Shown in pieces: positions 17,642-27,446 of a DNA stretch of 64,000 nt. The stretch is from Phycicoccus sp. Soil748. Its GTDB lineage: Bacteria; Actinomycetota; Actinomycetes; Actinomycetales; Dermatophilaceae. Location of the stretch: contig NZ_LMSC01000007.1 of NCBI RefSeq assembly GCF_001428025.1, forward strand, positions 503,117 through 567,116. The letters run 5' to 3'. The position numbers were made by a program, and so were the translations under genes. The notes under the pieces are model-generated. The model was not told where the DNA came from. It did no database searches and saw only the letters and a program-made list of their open reading frames with translations. Numbering within the stretch: the stretch's first letter is position 1; each line of letters opens with the position of its first letter.

Positions 17642-17667
17642 ACGCCTAGCCGATCTCGGCCAGGCGT
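17642..17667. terminator. Hairpin between convergent response regulator and LLM genes
   Basis: Arms 17642-17651 and 17658-17667 pair over 10 bp with one mismatch and a 6-nt loop. They overlap the LLM stop codon, and a bidirectional terminator role is inferred. Confidence 0.5.
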
Positions 17668-18521
17668 GGCGCCACCCGCTCGCCGAACGCCGTCACCGTG
17701 GCCGCAGGGTCGGGAGCCATCGCCCGGAGGTGGATGTGCTCGACCCCGAGGTCGGCGTAGGCCTGTGCGGTGCGCAGGAAGCCGTCGACGTCCGCGAGCG
17801 GGTCACCCTGCGGCCCCATCACGGTCTTCTCGATCGTCGCGTAGTCGCGTCCCAGGTCGTCGCAGTGGCGCCGCAGCACCTCCAGCTTGTGGGCGAGCTC
17901 GTCCGCGCCGGAGACGATCAGGTTGGTGGCGTCGGCGTACTGCGCGACCAGCCGCAGCGTCTTCTTCTCCCCGCTGCCGCCGACCACGATCGGCGGGTGC
18001 GGCCGGGTCAGGGGCTGCGGCACGTTGATCGTCTCGGCCAGCTGGTAGTGCTTCCCCTCGAACGGGCCCTCGTCGTCGCTCCACATCTGCTGGACGATCT
18101 GCAGGGTCTCCTCGAGGCGCTCGAACCGCTCGGCGACCGGCGGGTAGGGCACGCCCAGCGCGAGGTGCTCGCGCTCGTACCAGGCCGCACCGATGCCCAG
18201 GAACGCCCGACCGCCGCTCACGACGTCGAGGGTGGTGGCGATCTTGGCGAGCAGCCCGGGGTGCCGGTACGTCACGCCCGTGACGACGGTCCCGAGCTTG
18301 ACCCGTTCGGTCGCCCCGGCCAGGAACCCGAGCGTCGTGTAGGCCTCCAGCATGGGGTCGTGGGCGGTGCGGAAGAACTCCATCTGGAAGTAGTGGTCCA
18401 TCACGGTCAGCCACGAGGCGCCGGCGGCCTCTGCCGCTGCCGCAGTGGAGCGCAGGGCGGGGGCGTACGACGCCGGGCCCTGCGGGATGGTGAAGTCGAG
18501 GAAGTGGAATCCGAAGCGCAT
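17646..18521 (-). CDS. LLM-class F420-dependent oxidoreductase
   Basis: From ATG 18521 the protein has 291 residues: MRFGFHFLDF, the central GTVVTGVTYRHPGLLAKIATTLDVVS (F420/flavin-binding region of luciferase-like monooxygenases), GIGAAWYEREH and PIVVGGSGEKKTLRLVAQYAD. This is the TIGR03560-like subgroup, which uses reduced or oxidised F420. The substrate is unknown. The frame continues upstream to 18884 through the promoter and part of the next gene, but the family begins at MRFGFH. Confidence 0.9.
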   Translation of the reverse strand: MRFGFHFLDFTIPQGPASYAPALRSTAAAAEAAGASWLTVMDHYFQMEFFRTAHDPMLEAYTTLGFLAGATERVKLGTVVTGVTYRHPGLLAKIATTLDVVSGGRAFLGIGAAWYEREHLALGVPYPPVAERFERLEETLQIVQQMWSDDEGPFEGKHYQLAETINVPQPLTRPHPPIVVGGSGEKKTLRLVAQYADATNLIVSGADELAHKLEVLRRHCDDLGRDYATIEKTVMGPQGDPLADVDGFLRTAQAYADLGVEHIHLRAMAPDPAATVTAFGERVAPRLAEIG

Positions 18522-18604
18522 GGTCGAAGTCTGCGCCCCTTTCCCGCCCTCGGCGCGTCGGGGACCGCGCGTCGTGCAGCTGCCGCGGTGGCCGCGGCGA
18601 GGCC

Positions 18605-19549
18605 TCAGCCGTCGAGCGCCTTGAGCAGTGCGATGCAGAAGGTCACCTCGTCGGCGTCGCCGTCCTTGGCGGCCCAGCCGGCGTTGATGGCGGTGTGGAC
18701 GTAGGACCACGCGAGCGCCTCGTCCTCGTCGATGCCGGCCGCGTCGCAGGTGACCTCGACCCGTCGCCGGACCAGGTAGCGGAACGCCGAGCCGGTCCCG
18801 AGCTCGTCGCGGCGGTTGCGCAGCAGCGGCTGGACCTCGAACCCCGGGTGGCCGGCAACGGCGTTCGGGTCGATCGCCACCCACGCCGGGCGGTCGGAGC
18901 CGGGGAGGCTGTGCAGGACGTTCTCGTTGTGCAGGTCGCCGTGCAGCAGCGTCGCGTCGCAGGCGGGGTCGGAGAGCAGGTCGTCGAGCAGTCCCGCCGT
19001 GCGCTCGGCCATGCGCCGGGGCAGGACCGAGCCCTGCCCGAGCAGCGGGGCGGCGTGCCGACGGACGTGGGCCGAGAGCCTGCCGACCTGGGGTGGGGCC
19101 GGGACGTGCAGCCGGGCCAGCAGCTCGCCGGTCACCTCACAGGCCGCGTCGACGTCGAGGCCCCGGAGGTCGTGGCTGCTGTCGAGCGGCTCCAGCAGCA
19201 GCGCGCTGCGGTGCGGGTCCGCGGCCACGAGCCGCACGGCGCCGTGGCCGTCCCACAGCCGCAGCGCCAGGGCCTCGTCGCGCGCCTCGACGTGCGGCCA
19301 GCCGACCTTGAGGGCAAGGGGTGCCCCCTCGCGCAGGACGGGGAGCACGACCGAGGTCCAGCCGGTGCGTGCGGGGCCGGTCACGGTGAGGTCCCAGTCG
19401 TCGAGCAGGTCGGCCAGCAGCTTCGGCAGCCCGGCCGCCCACGCGCTCCCGGACGGTCCACCGACCGCGCCTTCCTCGGCGGTGAAGCGCTGGACGAACG
19501 CCAGGAAGGCCGGTGGCAGCAGCGCCGCCGCGTCCTGCACGCGGGTCAC
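18605..19549 (-). CDS. Aminoglycoside/hydroxyurea phosphotransferase-like kinase
   Basis: From GTG 19549, which overlaps the upstream stop, the protein has 314 residues. The kinase core is LLHGDLHNENVL (catalytic loop, Asp as base) followed by AIDPNAVAGHPGFEVQPLLRN (Mg-binding DPx segment). The N-terminal lobe has the Lys in APLALKVGWP. It belongs to the APH(6)/StrB-like group that includes streptomycin 6-kinase and hydroxyurea phosphotransferase. A real resistance role cannot be inferred from homology alone, since many chromosomal members have unknown substrates. It is co-transcribed with a DUF4439 protein, which may be chance. Confidence 0.85.
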   Translation of the reverse strand: MTRVQDAAALLPPAFLAFVQRFTAEEGAVGGPSGSAWAAGLPKLLADLLDDWDLTVTGPARTGWTSVVLPVLREGAPLALKVGWPHVEARDEALALRLWDGHGAVRLVAADPHRSALLLEPLDSSHDLRGLDVDAACEVTGELLARLHVPAPPQVGRLSAHVRRHAAPLLGQGSVLPRRMAERTAGLLDDLLSDPACDATLLHGDLHNENVLHSLPGSDRPAWVAIDPNAVAGHPGFEVQPLLRNRRDELGTGSAFRYLVRRRVEVTCDAAGIDEDEALAWSYVHTAINAGWAAKDGDADEVTFCIALLKALDG

Positions 19550-20613
19550 GCGGGTGCCACGAGCCCGGGGAAGGGGGTCAGGGCGACGCCCCACCGTGAG
19601 GCCAGGACCTCGGTGTCGGCGAGCCACTGCACCACGGCGCCGAGCGGCCCGGCCTCACCGCCGGTCGAGCCGAGGTCGCGGGCCCCCGTGGCCAGCAGCT
19701 CGGTGAGCAGGTGGGCCGCGAGCTTGCGGGCCGCAGCCGGCGTCGCGACGGGGTACGGCAGCGGGTAGGCGAGCGGGGGTGGCGCTGCGGCCGGCCCGGC
19801 CAGCGCCTCCTGGCGTCCTTGGCGGGCCTCGAGCACCGCGAGGGTCGTGCGGGCGAGAGTCCGCTGCGCGCCGGTGGGGGACTGTGCCGCGACGACCTGG
19901 AAGCCGTACACGGCAGCGCGGGTGCTCTGGAGGTACGACGCCGCCAGCGACGGCTCGGACCACTTCGGCTCCGGCCAGGTCGTCGGCGTCCCGAGCAGGG
20001 CCGCGGCAGCCGCACGCTGCGCGAGCAGGGCCCCCGCCAGGGGGAGGACCTCGGCGGGAACCCCGGCGAGGTCGGTGATCGCCGCGGGACCGAGGTCGCC
20101 GGCCTCAGAGGCGGCCAGGGCCTGGGGCCCGGTGACCGCCCCCGCGGTCGCCCCGGACGAGGCACCAGGGGACTGGGTGGACGAAGGGCCGGACGAAGGG
20201 CCGGCCGAGGGTGAGGTCGTGGTGGCGGTGCCGTCCGGCTCCTCGGCGCCGTCGACCACCGAGACCGGTACGCCGAGGCGCAGCAGCTCGGTGCGCAGCA
20301 CCTCCGCCTGGCGCGTGTGCAGGACGGCGAGCCGCGCCGGCAGGGCCTTGGCCGGGCCGCCCAGGGCCGTCGCCTCCGCCGCGAGGTCCAGGCTGTGGCG
20401 CCTCAGCGCGAGCAGGAACGGCTCGCCCCTTAGCGGCCGCCGCTCCGGCGCCCCGCCCCCCCGACGTGCGTCGCCCTCGAGCCGGATCCCGCACGCAGCC
20501 AGCGGGGCCGACACCAGCGCCGACACGAGGGCCACGGTCCCGAACCGGGCGCCCGCGGCGAGCACGTCCCGCCGCGTCGGGCACGACGGCGTACCGGGTC
20601 GGTGCTCGGGCAT
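19546..20613 (-). CDS. Exported ferritin-like DUF4439 lipoprotein
   Basis: This 355-residue protein starts with a twin-arginine-type signal (TRRDVLAAG near residues 13-21) that runs into a lipobox-like SAPLAAC at about 35-41. It is probably a Tat-exported lipoprotein. A Ser/Gly/Thr low-complexity linker follows at about 128-160. Ferritin-like helices surround it (RHSLDLAAEATALGG and SLAASYLQSTRAAVYGFQVVAAQ), but most iron-ligand residues are unclear. Genes of this family sit upstream and divergent from rimP in several actinomycetes. Function is unknown. Confidence 0.78.
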   Translation of the reverse strand: MPEHRPGTPSCPTRRDVLAAGARFGTVALVSALVSAPLAACGIRLEGDARRGGGAPERRPLRGEPFLLALRRHSLDLAAEATALGGPAKALPARLAVLHTRQAEVLRTELLRLGVPVSVVDGAEEPDGTATTTSPSAGPSSGPSSTQSPGASSGATAGAVTGPQALAASEAGDLGPAAITDLAGVPAEVLPLAGALLAQRAAAAALLGTPTTWPEPKWSEPSLAASYLQSTRAAVYGFQVVAAQSPTGAQRTLARTTLAVLEARQGRQEALAGPAAAPPPLAYPLPYPVATPAAARKLAAHLLTELLATGARDLGSTGGEAGPLGAVVQWLADTEVLASRWGVALTPFPGLVAPA

Positions 20614-20698
20614 GCGCCGATCATGGCACGCGGGTGCGGCCCGTCCGTGCAGGGCTGTGGCAGGGATGTGCTGGCATGCATCGCGCCTGCGCCGTGGA

Positions 20699-20704
20699 TA
20701 GAGT
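20699..20704 (+). promoter_or_regulatory. -10 element of the rimP-nusA-infB operon
   Basis: TAGAGT, in GATAGAGT, lies 41 nt before the rimP start in the 132-bp region shared with the divergent DUF4439 gene. No clear -35 is visible. Confidence 0.4.
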
Positions 20705-20745
20705 GGGCGCGCACCACCACCAGAACTTCAGAGAGGACGAGTCAG

Positions 20746-21348
20746 TTGAGCGTCAAGGACCAGATTCGTCCCGCGGTGGAAGGCCCCCTCGCGGCCCTCG
20801 GGCTGCTCGTCGAGGACGTGGCCGTGACGCCCGCCGGCAAGCGCCGGCTCGTCCGCATCTGGATCGACCGCGTCCTCGAGGCGACCGACGGTCCCACCAC
20901 GACGGCCACCGACCCCCTCAGCCTCGACGAGGTGGCCGACGCCACCCGCACGATCGGGGACGCCCTCGACGAGGCCGACGCCATGGGGGAGCAGCCCTAC
21001 ACCCTCGAGGTGACCTCGCCCGGCGTCGACCGACCGCTGACCGAGCCACGTCACTACCGTCGCAACATCACCCGCCTCGTCACCCTCACCCCGCTCGAGG
21101 GGGCCCCGGTCACCGGGCGGCTGGTGAGCGCCGACGACGAGGGCGTCACCGTCGAGGTGCCGGCCACGAAGAAGACGCCGGCACGCACCGAGCAGCACCC
21201 GTACTCCGCCCTGTCGCGGGCTGCCGTGGAGGTCGAGTTCTCCCGCCCCGGCGCAGCGCCGGGCCCCGCCAACGACGGTGACGAGCACGACGACACCGAC
21301 CTGCACGACGACGTCGACGAGACCGACGACGACACCGAGGAGAGCTGA
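20746..21348 (+). CDS. rimP: Ribosome maturation factor RimP
   Basis: RimP helps assemble the 30S subunit. TTG 20746 follows GAGAGGACGAG with good spacing and gives 200 residues; the frame is open further upstream, but into promoter DNA. Core motifs are [37 protein letters not shown] and [10 protein letters not shown]. The C-terminal 35 residues are very acidic ([20 protein letters not shown]), longer than in most RimP. It is the first gene of the rimP-nusA-ylxR-infB cluster. Confidence 0.95.
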   Translation: MSVKDQIRPAVEGPLAALGLLVEDVAVTPAGKRRLVRIWIDRVLEATDGPTTTATDPLSLDEVADATRTIGDALDEADAMGEQPYTLEVTSPGVDRPLTEPRHYRRNITRLVTLTPLEGAPVTGRLVSADDEGVTVEVPATKKTPARTEQHPYSALSRAAVEVEFSRPGAAPGPANDGDEHDDTDLHDDVDETDDDTEES

Positions 21349-21349
21349 C

Positions 21350-22456
21350 ATGGACATCGACCTGACCGCCCTGCGGGCCCTGGAGCGCGAGCGGGACATC
21401 TCCCTCGACATCCTCATCCCTGCCATCGAGCAGGCCCTCCTCGTCGCCTACCACCGCACCGACGACTCCTACCGCCACGCACGCGTCGAGCTCGACCGCA
21501 AGACCGGGCACGTCATCGTGTGGGCGCGCGAAGAGCTCGAGACGCCCGAGCCCGCCGAGGGCGAAGAGCGTCCGCCCCGCGAGTTCGGGCCCGAGTTCGA
21601 CGACACCCCGACCGGCTTCGGCCGCATCGCCGCCGCGACCGCGCGGCAGGTCATCGTGCAGCGCCTGCGCGACCTCGAGGACGAGGCGATCATGGGCGAC
21701 TTCAAGGGCCGTGAGGGTGACGTCGTCGCCGGCGTCATCCAGCAGAGCCCCGACCCGCGCCACGTCACGGTCGACTTCGGCACCGTCGAGGGGATCCTGC
21801 CCCTCGCCGAGCAGGTGCCGGGGGAGAAGTACGTGCACGGCGAGCGCCTGCGCTGCTTCGTGGTGTCCGTGCGCCGCGGGCCCAAGGGACCGCAGATCGG
21901 CCTGTCTCGCACCCACCCCAACCTCGTGCGCAAGCTCTTCGCCCTCGAGGTGCCCGAGATCGCCGACGGCTCCGTCGAGATCGCGGCCCTGGCTCGTGAG
22001 GCCGGTCACCGCACGAAGATCGCCGTGCACTCCAAGGTCGCTGGACTCAACGCCAAGGGCGCCTGCATCGGCCCGATGGGCGCCCGCGTCCGTGCGGTGA
22101 TGACCGAGCTGCACGGCGAGAAAATCGACATCGTCGACTACTCCGAGGACCCGCGGACGTTCGTGGCCGCGGCCCTGTCGCCCTCGCGGGTGGAGTCGGT
22201 CGAGATCGTCGACCCGCAGCTGCGCTCCGCCCGGGTCGTCGTGCCCGACTACCAGCTGTCCCTGGCCATCGGCAAGGAGGGCCAGAACGCCCGCCTCGCC
22301 GCCAAGCTCACCGGCTGGCGCATCGACATCCGCCCGGACACCCAGGCCGACCCCGCCGGCGCCTCGAGCGCGGGGCGCGGTGCGCCGCGTACGGGGGCCT
22401 CCGAGGGGTCCGCAGGGCGTCGCAGCAGCACGGGTGACGCACCCGGGCGCCAGTAG
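21350..22456 (+). CDS. nusA: Transcription termination/antitermination protein NusA
   Basis: This 368-residue NusA has the N-terminal RNA polymerase-binding domain (1-135), the S1 domain (about 137-205, [14 protein letters not shown]), and KH1 and KH2 (to about 335; [46 protein letters not shown]). It lacks the C-terminal acidic repeats of the E. coli protein, as is normal in actinobacteria, and ends in a Gly/Ser-rich tail. ATG 21350 lies 1 bp past the rimP TGA, so the genes are tightly coupled. Confidence 0.97.
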   Translation: MDIDLTALRALERERDISLDILIPAIEQALLVAYHRTDDSYRHARVELDRKTGHVIVWAREELETPEPAEGEERPPREFGPEFDDTPTGFGRIAAATARQVIVQRLRDLEDEAIMGDFKGREGDVVAGVIQQSPDPRHVTVDFGTVEGILPLAEQVPGEKYVHGERLRCFVVSVRRGPKGPQIGLSRTHPNLVRKLFALEVPEIADGSVEIAALAREAGHRTKIAVHSKVAGLNAKGACIGPMGARVRAVMTELHGEKIDIVDYSEDPRTFVAAALSPSRVESVEIVDPQLRSARVVVPDYQLSLAIGKEGQNARLAAKLTGWRIDIRPDTQADPAGASSAGRGAPRTGASEGSAGRRSSTGDAPGRQ

Positions 22457-22467
22457 GGGATAGACTG

Positions 22468-22836
22468 GTGGGGACCGACCGGACTGGACTCCGGACCGCA
22501 GCACGCACCACCACCCCCCGCTCCACGACCCGGGTACCCACCCGGACGTGTGTGGGGTGCCGCGGGACGGATAGCTGGTCGGCCCTCCTGCGAGTGGTCG
22601 CGGAGACGGACGATGCCGGGGTGACCCGGTTGGCGCCGGACCCGCGTCGCCTCCTGCCGGGGCGTGGCGCATGGCTGCACCCGACGGGGGAGTGTCTCGA
22701 GCAGGCCCTGCGCCGCCGGGCGTTCGGCCGGGCGCTGCGTGTCGGCTCCGGGCCTGACCCGGCAGCCGTCGTGGCCTACGTCGAGGCCCACACCGAGTCG
22801 CCGCACGGCGGCCCGGCCGGCACCACCGCAGGATGA
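22468..22836 (+). CDS. ylxR: YlxR (DUF448) RNA-binding-like protein
   Basis: This 122-residue protein has the family motif RTCVGCRG near residues 27-34, GRGAWLHPTGECLEQALRRRAFGRAL and a short variable N-terminus. YlxR homologues sit between nusA and infB in most Gram-positive bacteria; proposed roles are RNA or RNase P binding. AGGGGA at 22456-22461 is the ribosome binding site for GTG 22468. The TAGACT at 22461-22466 could also act as a -10 for an internal promoter. The stop lies in the first of a set of GATGAG elements that continue into the infB leader. Confidence 0.9.
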   Translation: MGTDRTGLRTAARTTTPRSTTRVPTRTCVGCRGTDSWSALLRVVAETDDAGVTRLAPDPRRLLPGRGAWLHPTGECLEQALRRRAFGRALRVGSGPDPAAVVAYVEAHTESPHGGPAGTTAG

Positions 22837-22981
22837 GCACCTCGAACCAACCGTCCATCGCTATGGGAACCGAAAGCGGGTTTGACGCTGATGAGCACCC
22901 GATGAGAACTCAGCAATGAGCTCCCCCCAGCAGTAACGACGGTCCGCGCCTGTCCTGGCACGGACCAGGAACAGGAGAAAC
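22837..22981 (+). promoter_or_regulatory. infB leader with GATGAG repeats and competing hairpins
   Basis: GATGAGCAC occurs at 22832-22840 and 22890-22898, GATGAGAAC at 22901-22909 and AATGAGCTC at 22915-22923. They are followed by two alternative hairpins. Stem A pairs 22941-22946 with 22961-22966 (6 bp). Stem B pairs 22949-22958 with 22965-22975 (10 bp, one bulge) and covers the first bases of the AGGAG ribosome binding site. The stems cannot form together, which suggests control of translation start. Confidence 0.5.
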
Positions 22982-25879
22982 GTGGCCAAGGTCCGTGTAA
23001 GCGCGCTCGCCAAAGAGCTCGGCACCGACAGCAAGACGCTGATCGCCCACCTCAACAGCATCGGCGAGTACGTCAAGACCGCCAGCTCGACCATCGAGGC
23101 ACCGGTCGTCCGCAAGGCGACCGAGACGTTCCCCGCGGAGAAGCGTTCCGCGGGCGCCAAGCCCTCGCCCGCCAAGGCGGCACCGGCACCGGCAGCCCCC
23201 GCTGCCAAGCCGGCTGCCGAGGCGGCCCCCGCCGCACCTGCGGCGCAGACCCCGTCCGCCCCGGCTGCCGCCCCCGCGGCCCCGGCAGCGGCGACGCCTG
23301 CCCCCGCAGCCCCCGCTGCCAAGGCAGCGCCCGCCCCGGCGGCCCCCGCGCCCCGTACGGCGCCTGCCCCGGCGGCTCCCGCGCCTGCCGCCCCCGCTGC
23401 CCGGTCGGACGTCCAGTCCGCCCGCGACGGTGGCAAGCAGACCTCGGGCGTCCCGGCGTCCCCGCGACCCGGCAACGCGCCGCGTCCTGCGGGTCCCGGC
23501 GGTTCCGGTGCGCCGCGTCCCGGCGCCCCGCGCCCCGGCAACAACCCGTTCGCGCCCTCGCAGGGCATGCGCACGGGTCGTGACGGTGGCCGTGAGGGTG
23601 GCTCGCGTGAGCCCGCCCGCCCCGGCAACAACCCGTTCGCGGCCTCCCAGGGCATGCCGCGCCCGCAGAGCCGTCCCGGTGGCCCCGGTGCTGCCGGCCC
23701 GCGCCCCGGCGGCACGGCCGGCCCGGGTGGACCCCGTCCCGGTGGTCCCCGCCCGAGCCCCGGCATGATGCCCGACCGCAGCGCGGTCGGCCGTCCCGGT
23801 GAGCGTCCCGCGCGTGGCGGCGGCCGTGGCCCCGGTGGCCCCGGCGCCGGTCGCGGTCCGGGTGGCCCCGGCGGTCCCGCCGGTGGTGGCTTCGCCGGTC
23901 GTCCCGGTGGCGGTGGCTTCCGTGGTGGCGCCGGTCGTGGCTCCACTGCCGGTGCCTTCGGCCGCGGTGGCGGTCGCCCCGTGCGCGGACGCAAGTCCAA
24001 GCGTGCGAAGCGCCAGGAGTTCGAGCAGATGCAGGCTCCGTCGCTCGGTGGCGTGAGTGTGCCCCGTGGCAACGGTGACACCCTCATCCGCGTGCGTCGC
24101 GGCTCGTCGCTCAGCGACTTCGCCGACAAGATCAACGCCAACCCCGGTGCGCTGGTGACGGTGCTCTTCCACCTCGGCGAGATGGCCACGGCCACCCAGT
24201 CGCTGGACGAGGACACCTTCAAGCTGCTCGGTGCCGAGCTCGGCTACAACATCGAGGTCGTCTCCCCCGAGGAGGAGGAGAAGGAGCTGTTCGACGCCTT
24301 CAACATCGACCTGGAGACGGGTATCGAGGGTGAGGACGACGAGGACCTCGAGGCCCGTCCGCCGGTCGTGACCGTCATGGGTCACGTCGACCACGGAAAG
24401 ACCCGCCTGCTCGACGCCATCCGCAACGAGGACGTCGCCGGTGGCGAGTCCGGTGGCATCACCCAGCACATCGGTGCCTACCAGGTGCACAAGGTGCACG
24501 AGGGCGTCGACCGTCCGATCACCTTCATCGACACCCCGGGTCACGAGGCGTTCACCGCCATGCGTGCCCGTGGTGCGAAGGTCACCGACATCGCGATCCT
24601 CGTGGTCGCGGCCGACGACGGCGTGATGCCGCAGACCATCGAGGCGCTCAACCACGCCCAGGCTGCGGACGTCCCGATCGTCGTGGCGGTCAACAAGATC
24701 GACGTCGAGGGTGCCAACCCGTCCAAGGTCCGCCAGCAGCTCACCGAGTACAACCTGGTGGCTGAGGAGTACGGCGGCGAGACCATGTTCGTCGACGTCT
24801 CCGCCAAGGCCGGCCAGAACATCGACGCCCTCCTCGAGGCCGTCCTGCTGACGGCCGACGCGGCGCTCGACCTGCGTGCCAACGCCGACCGCGACGCCCG
24901 CGGTGTCGCGATCGAGGCCAACCTCGACCGTGGCCGTGGCGCCACGGCCACGGTGCTGGTCCAGGCCGGCACGCTGCACGTCGGTGACGCCATCGTCACG
25001 GGTTCGGCCTACGGCCGCGTCCGCGCGATGCTCGACGAGCACGGCAACAACCTCACCGAGGCGGGCCCGTCCCGTCCCGTGCAGGTGCTCGGCCTCTCCT
25101 CGGTGCCGCGCGCCGGTGACACCTTCGTGGTGGCCCCGGACGACCGCACGGCCCGCCAGATCGCCGAGCGCCGTGAGGCGGCGGACCGCCAGGCCAGCCT
25201 GGCCAAGGCCCGCAAGCGCATCTCCCTCGAGGACCTCAACGAGGCGCTCGCGGCCGGCAAGGTCGAGACGCTCAACCTCATCCTCAAGGGCGACGTGTCC
25301 GGTTCCGTGGAAGCGCTCGAGGACGCCCTGCTCCAGATCGACGTGGGCGACGAGGTCGACCTGCGGATCATCGACCGCGGCGTCGGTGCGATCACGATGA
25401 ACAACATCAACCTCGCGATGGCGTCCGACGCGATCATCATCGGCTACAACGTCCGGGCCGAGGGCCAGAACGCCGACTACGCCGACCGCGAGGGTGTGGA
25501 GATCCGCTACTACTCGGTGATCTACCAGGCCATCGAGGAGATCGAGGCAGCGCTCAAGGGCATGCTCAAGCCGGAGTTCGAGGAGGTGGAGCTCGGCACC
25601 GCCGAGATCCGCGAGATCTTCCGCTCCAGCAAGTTCGGCAACATCGCCGGCTCGATCGTCCGCAGCGGCGAGATCAAGCGGGGCACCAAGGCCCGCATCA
25701 CCCGCAACGGCGTCGTCGTGGCGGAGAACGTCGAGATCGCCGGCCTGCGCCGGTTCAAGGACGACGTCACCGAGGTCCGCGACGGCTTCGAGTGCGGCAT
25801 CAACCTGGGGTCCTACAACGACCTCCAGCTCGGCGACCTCATCGCCACGTACGAGATGCGCGAAAAGCCGCGCGCCTGA
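22982..25879 (+). CDS. infB: Translation initiation factor IF-2
   Basis: This 965-residue IF-2 starts GTG with AGGAGA upstream. An IF2_N domain (1-52, [11 protein letters not shown]) is followed by a very long Ala/Pro then Gly/Arg/Pro linker (about 55-330). The second IF2_N domain, the G domain with G1 GHVDHGKT (467-474) and NKID, domains II-III and the C-terminal fMet-tRNA-binding domain follow. It delivers initiator tRNA to the 30S subunit. The linker is rich in PGGP/RPGG repeats. Codon use in the catalytic part is as strongly biased as in the ribosomal protein genes, fitting high expression. Confidence 0.98.
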   Translation: MAKVRVSALAKELGTDSKTLIAHLNSIGEYVKTASSTIEAPVVRKATETFPAEKRSAGAKPSPAKAAPAPAAPAAKPAAEAAPAAPAAQTPSAPAAAPAAPAAATPAPAAPAAKAAPAPAAPAPRTAPAPAAPAPAAPAARSDVQSARDGGKQTSGVPASPRPGNAPRPAGPGGSGAPRPGAPRPGNNPFAPSQGMRTGRDGGREGGSREPARPGNNPFAASQGMPRPQSRPGGPGAAGPRPGGTAGPGGPRPGGPRPSPGMMPDRSAVGRPGERPARGGGRGPGGPGAGRGPGGPGGPAGGGFAGRPGGGGFRGGAGRGSTAGAFGRGGGRPVRGRKSKRAKRQEFEQMQAPSLGGVSVPRGNGDTLIRVRRGSSLSDFADKINANPGALVTVLFHLGEMATATQSLDEDTFKLLGAELGYNIEVVSPEEEEKELFDAFNIDLETGIEGEDDEDLEARPPVVTVMGHVDHGKTRLLDAIRNEDVAGGESGGITQHIGAYQVHKVHEGVDRPITFIDTPGHEAFTAMRARGAKVTDIAILVVAADDGVMPQTIEALNHAQAADVPIVVAVNKIDVEGANPSKVRQQLTEYNLVAEEYGGETMFVDVSAKAGQNIDALLEAVLLTADAALDLRANADRDARGVAIEANLDRGRGATATVLVQAGTLHVGDAIVTGSAYGRVRAMLDEHGNNLTEAGPSRPVQVLGLSSVPRAGDTFVVAPDDRTARQIAERREAADRQASLAKARKRISLEDLNEALAAGKVETLNLILKGDVSGSVEALEDALLQIDVGDEVDLRIIDRGVGAITMNNINLAMASDAIIIGYNVRAEGQNADYADREGVEIRYYSVIYQAIEEIEAALKGMLKPEFEEVELGTAEIREIFRSSKFGNIAGSIVRSGEIKRGTKARITRNGVVVAENVEIAGLRRFKDDVTEVRDGFECGINLGSYNDLQLGDLIATYEMREKPRA

Positions 25880-25891
25880 TGTACGCAGCGT

Positions 25892-25975
25892 GAGCCCGGG
25901 GGCGGCCGTAGGGTCGCCCCCGGGCTCCGCGGGTCCCGGACGAGCCCTCCGGGACCTGCGCGGCTCCGCGGAGCC
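25892..25975 (+). terminator. Three tandem hairpins between infB and rbfA
   Basis: Hairpin 1 has perfect 13-bp arms (25892-25904 and 25915-25927, 10-nt loop). Hairpin 2 has 9-bp arms (25932-25940 and 25948-25956). Hairpin 3 is the self-complementary 25962-25975. None has a T-tract. They probably end or reduce transcription out of infB; rbfA has its own TAGGAGA ribosome binding site just before its ATG. Confidence 0.6.
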
Positions 25976-26019
25976 CCCGCCCCGCCGCGCCCCCGACCAC
26001 CCCACCTAGGAGACTGCGC

Positions 26020-26535
26020 ATGGCTGACACCGGACGCGCCCGCAAGATCGCCGACCGGATCAAGGTCCTCATCGCGGCCAACCTCGAGTCGATCGTCAAG
26101 GACCCCGACCTCGGTTTCGTGACCGTGACCGACGTCCGCGTCACCGGCGACCTCCAGCACGCCTCGGTCTTCTACACCGTCTTCGGTGACGAGGCCCAGC
26201 GCGCGAAGACGGCCGCCCTGCTCGAGAAGAACAAGGGCCGGCTGCGCTCGTTCGTCGGCGGGCAGATCCAGATCCGGCTGACCCCGAGCCTGGACTTCTT
26301 CGCCGACGCCATCCCCGAGACCGCCTCGCACCTCGAGGACCTCCTGCGCGAGGCCAAGGAGCGCGACGCCGCCGTGGCCGCGGCCGCCGCCCGGGCGAAG
26401 TACGCCGGCGACGCCGACCCGTACCGCCGTGACGAGGAGGACGACGACGTCGACCTCCCCGGTGGCGAGGACGCCTCCGTCGAGGCCTCGCCCGCCCGCG
26501 ACGAGGACGGTACGGCGCCGGATGCCCGCGCCTGA
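26020..26535 (+). CDS. rbfA: 30S ribosome-binding factor RbfA
   Basis: This 171-residue protein binds the 30S subunit and aids 16S rRNA maturation, especially in the cold. It has the KH-like RbfA fold (RARKIADRIKVLIAANLES, VTVTDVRVTGDLQHASVFYTVFG, IRLTPSLDFFAD) in the first 120 residues and an acidic tail of about 50. TAGGAGA is 5 nt before ATG. The stop lies 14 nt inside truB. Confidence 0.96.
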   Translation: MADTGRARKIADRIKVLIAANLESIVKDPDLGFVTVTDVRVTGDLQHASVFYTVFGDEAQRAKTAALLEKNKGRLRSFVGGQIQIRLTPSLDFFADAIPETASHLEDLLREAKERDAAVAAAAARAKYAGDADPYRRDEEDDDVDLPGGEDASVEASPARDEDGTAPDARA

Positions 26536-27436
26536 CGGCCTGCTCGTCGTCGACAAGCCCGCCGGCTGGACCAGCCACGACGTCGTGGGCCGCGCCCGGC
26601 GGCTCTGCGGCACCCGCAAGGTCGGGCACGCCGGGACCCTGGACCCCATGGCCACCGGCGTGCTGGTCCTCGGCATCGGCCGCGCCACCAAGCTCCTGAC
26701 GTTCCTCGTCGGCTGCGACAAGGACTACACCGCCACGATCCGGCTCGGGCAGACCACGGTCACCGACGACGCCGCGGGCGAGGTGACGGCGACGACCGCG
26801 GCCGACGGCGTCACCCGGTCCGCGCTGGACGCCGCGGTCGCCGCGCTGACGGGTGAGCTCGAGCAGGTCCCCAGCAGCGTGTCGGCCATCAAGGTCAAGG
26901 GTGAGCGCGCCTACCACCGGGTGCGGTCGGGGGAGGACGTCGTGCTGGCCGCCCGACCCGTGACGGTGAGCCGGTTCGACGTGCTCGACGTCCGCGTCGC
27001 CGACGCGCTGGGCGTCGCGGTGGTCGACGTCGACGTGGCGGCGACCGTGAGCTCGGGCACCTACGTGCGAGCCCTGGCCCGCGACCTCGGGTCCGCCCTG
27101 GGTGTCGGTGGCCACCTCACCGCCCTGCGCCGGACCCGCGTCGGGGCCTTCCGCCTCGAGGACGCCCACTCGCTCGAGGACCTCGGCGCCCTGGACGGAC
27201 CCGAGGTCGTGCCGGTGACGCCCCTCGCCGAGGCGGCCCGCGCGCAGTTCGCCGTGCGGGAGCTGACGCAGGAGGAGGCCCGGACCATCGGTTACGGCCA
27301 GCGGGTCGAGTCCGCCCAGCCGGGACGCACCGAGCCCGTCGCTGCCCTCGCCCCCGACGGCACGCTGGTGGCGATGCTCGACGAGTCCGGCACCAAAGCC
27401 AGGTCGCACGTCGTGTTCGCCCCGGCGGGTTCGTAG
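26522..27436 (+). CDS. truB: tRNA pseudouridine(55) synthase TruB
   Basis: From ATG 26522, which overlaps rbfA by 14 nt, the protein has 304 residues. It opens with GLLVVDKPAGWTSHD, the catalytic aspartate lies in GHAGTLDPMATGVL, and KDYTATIRLGQTT, KVKGERAYHRVR and SSGTYVRALARDLG follow. It converts U55 in the T-loop of tRNAs to pseudouridine. A C-terminal RNA-binding PUA-like domain ends the protein. The TAG stop is part of the -10 hexamer of ribF. Confidence 0.96.
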   Translation: MPAPDGLLVVDKPAGWTSHDVVGRARRLCGTRKVGHAGTLDPMATGVLVLGIGRATKLLTFLVGCDKDYTATIRLGQTTVTDDAAGEVTATTAADGVTRSALDAAVAALTGELEQVPSSVSAIKVKGERAYHRVRSGEDVVLAARPVTVSRFDVLDVRVADALGVAVVDVDVAATVSSGTYVRALARDLGSALGVGGHLTALRRTRVGAFRLEDAHSLEDLGALDGPEVVPVTPLAEAARAQFAVRELTQEEARTIGYGQRVESAQPGRTEPVAALAPDGTLVAMLDESGTKARSHVVFAPAGS

Positions 27437-27439
27437 AGT
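27434..27439 (+). promoter_or_regulatory. -10 hexamer of ribF, overlapping the truB stop
   Basis: TAGAGT includes the TAG of truB and ends 7 nt before GTG 27447. This points to a leaderless ribF transcript and to 27447 rather than 27438 as start. Confidence 0.55.
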
Positions 27440-27446
27440 GTCCTCC

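Noticed and set aside
18605-19549. Acquired aminoglycoside resistance gene
   Set aside because: The gene has the same base and codon composition as its neighbours and lies next to core genes; APH-like kinases of unknown substrate are common in actinobacterial chromosomes.
22910-26005. 1031-residue open frame on the minus strand opposite infB
   Set aside because: Antisense shadow of the highly biased infB codons; no start signal and no family-like segment.
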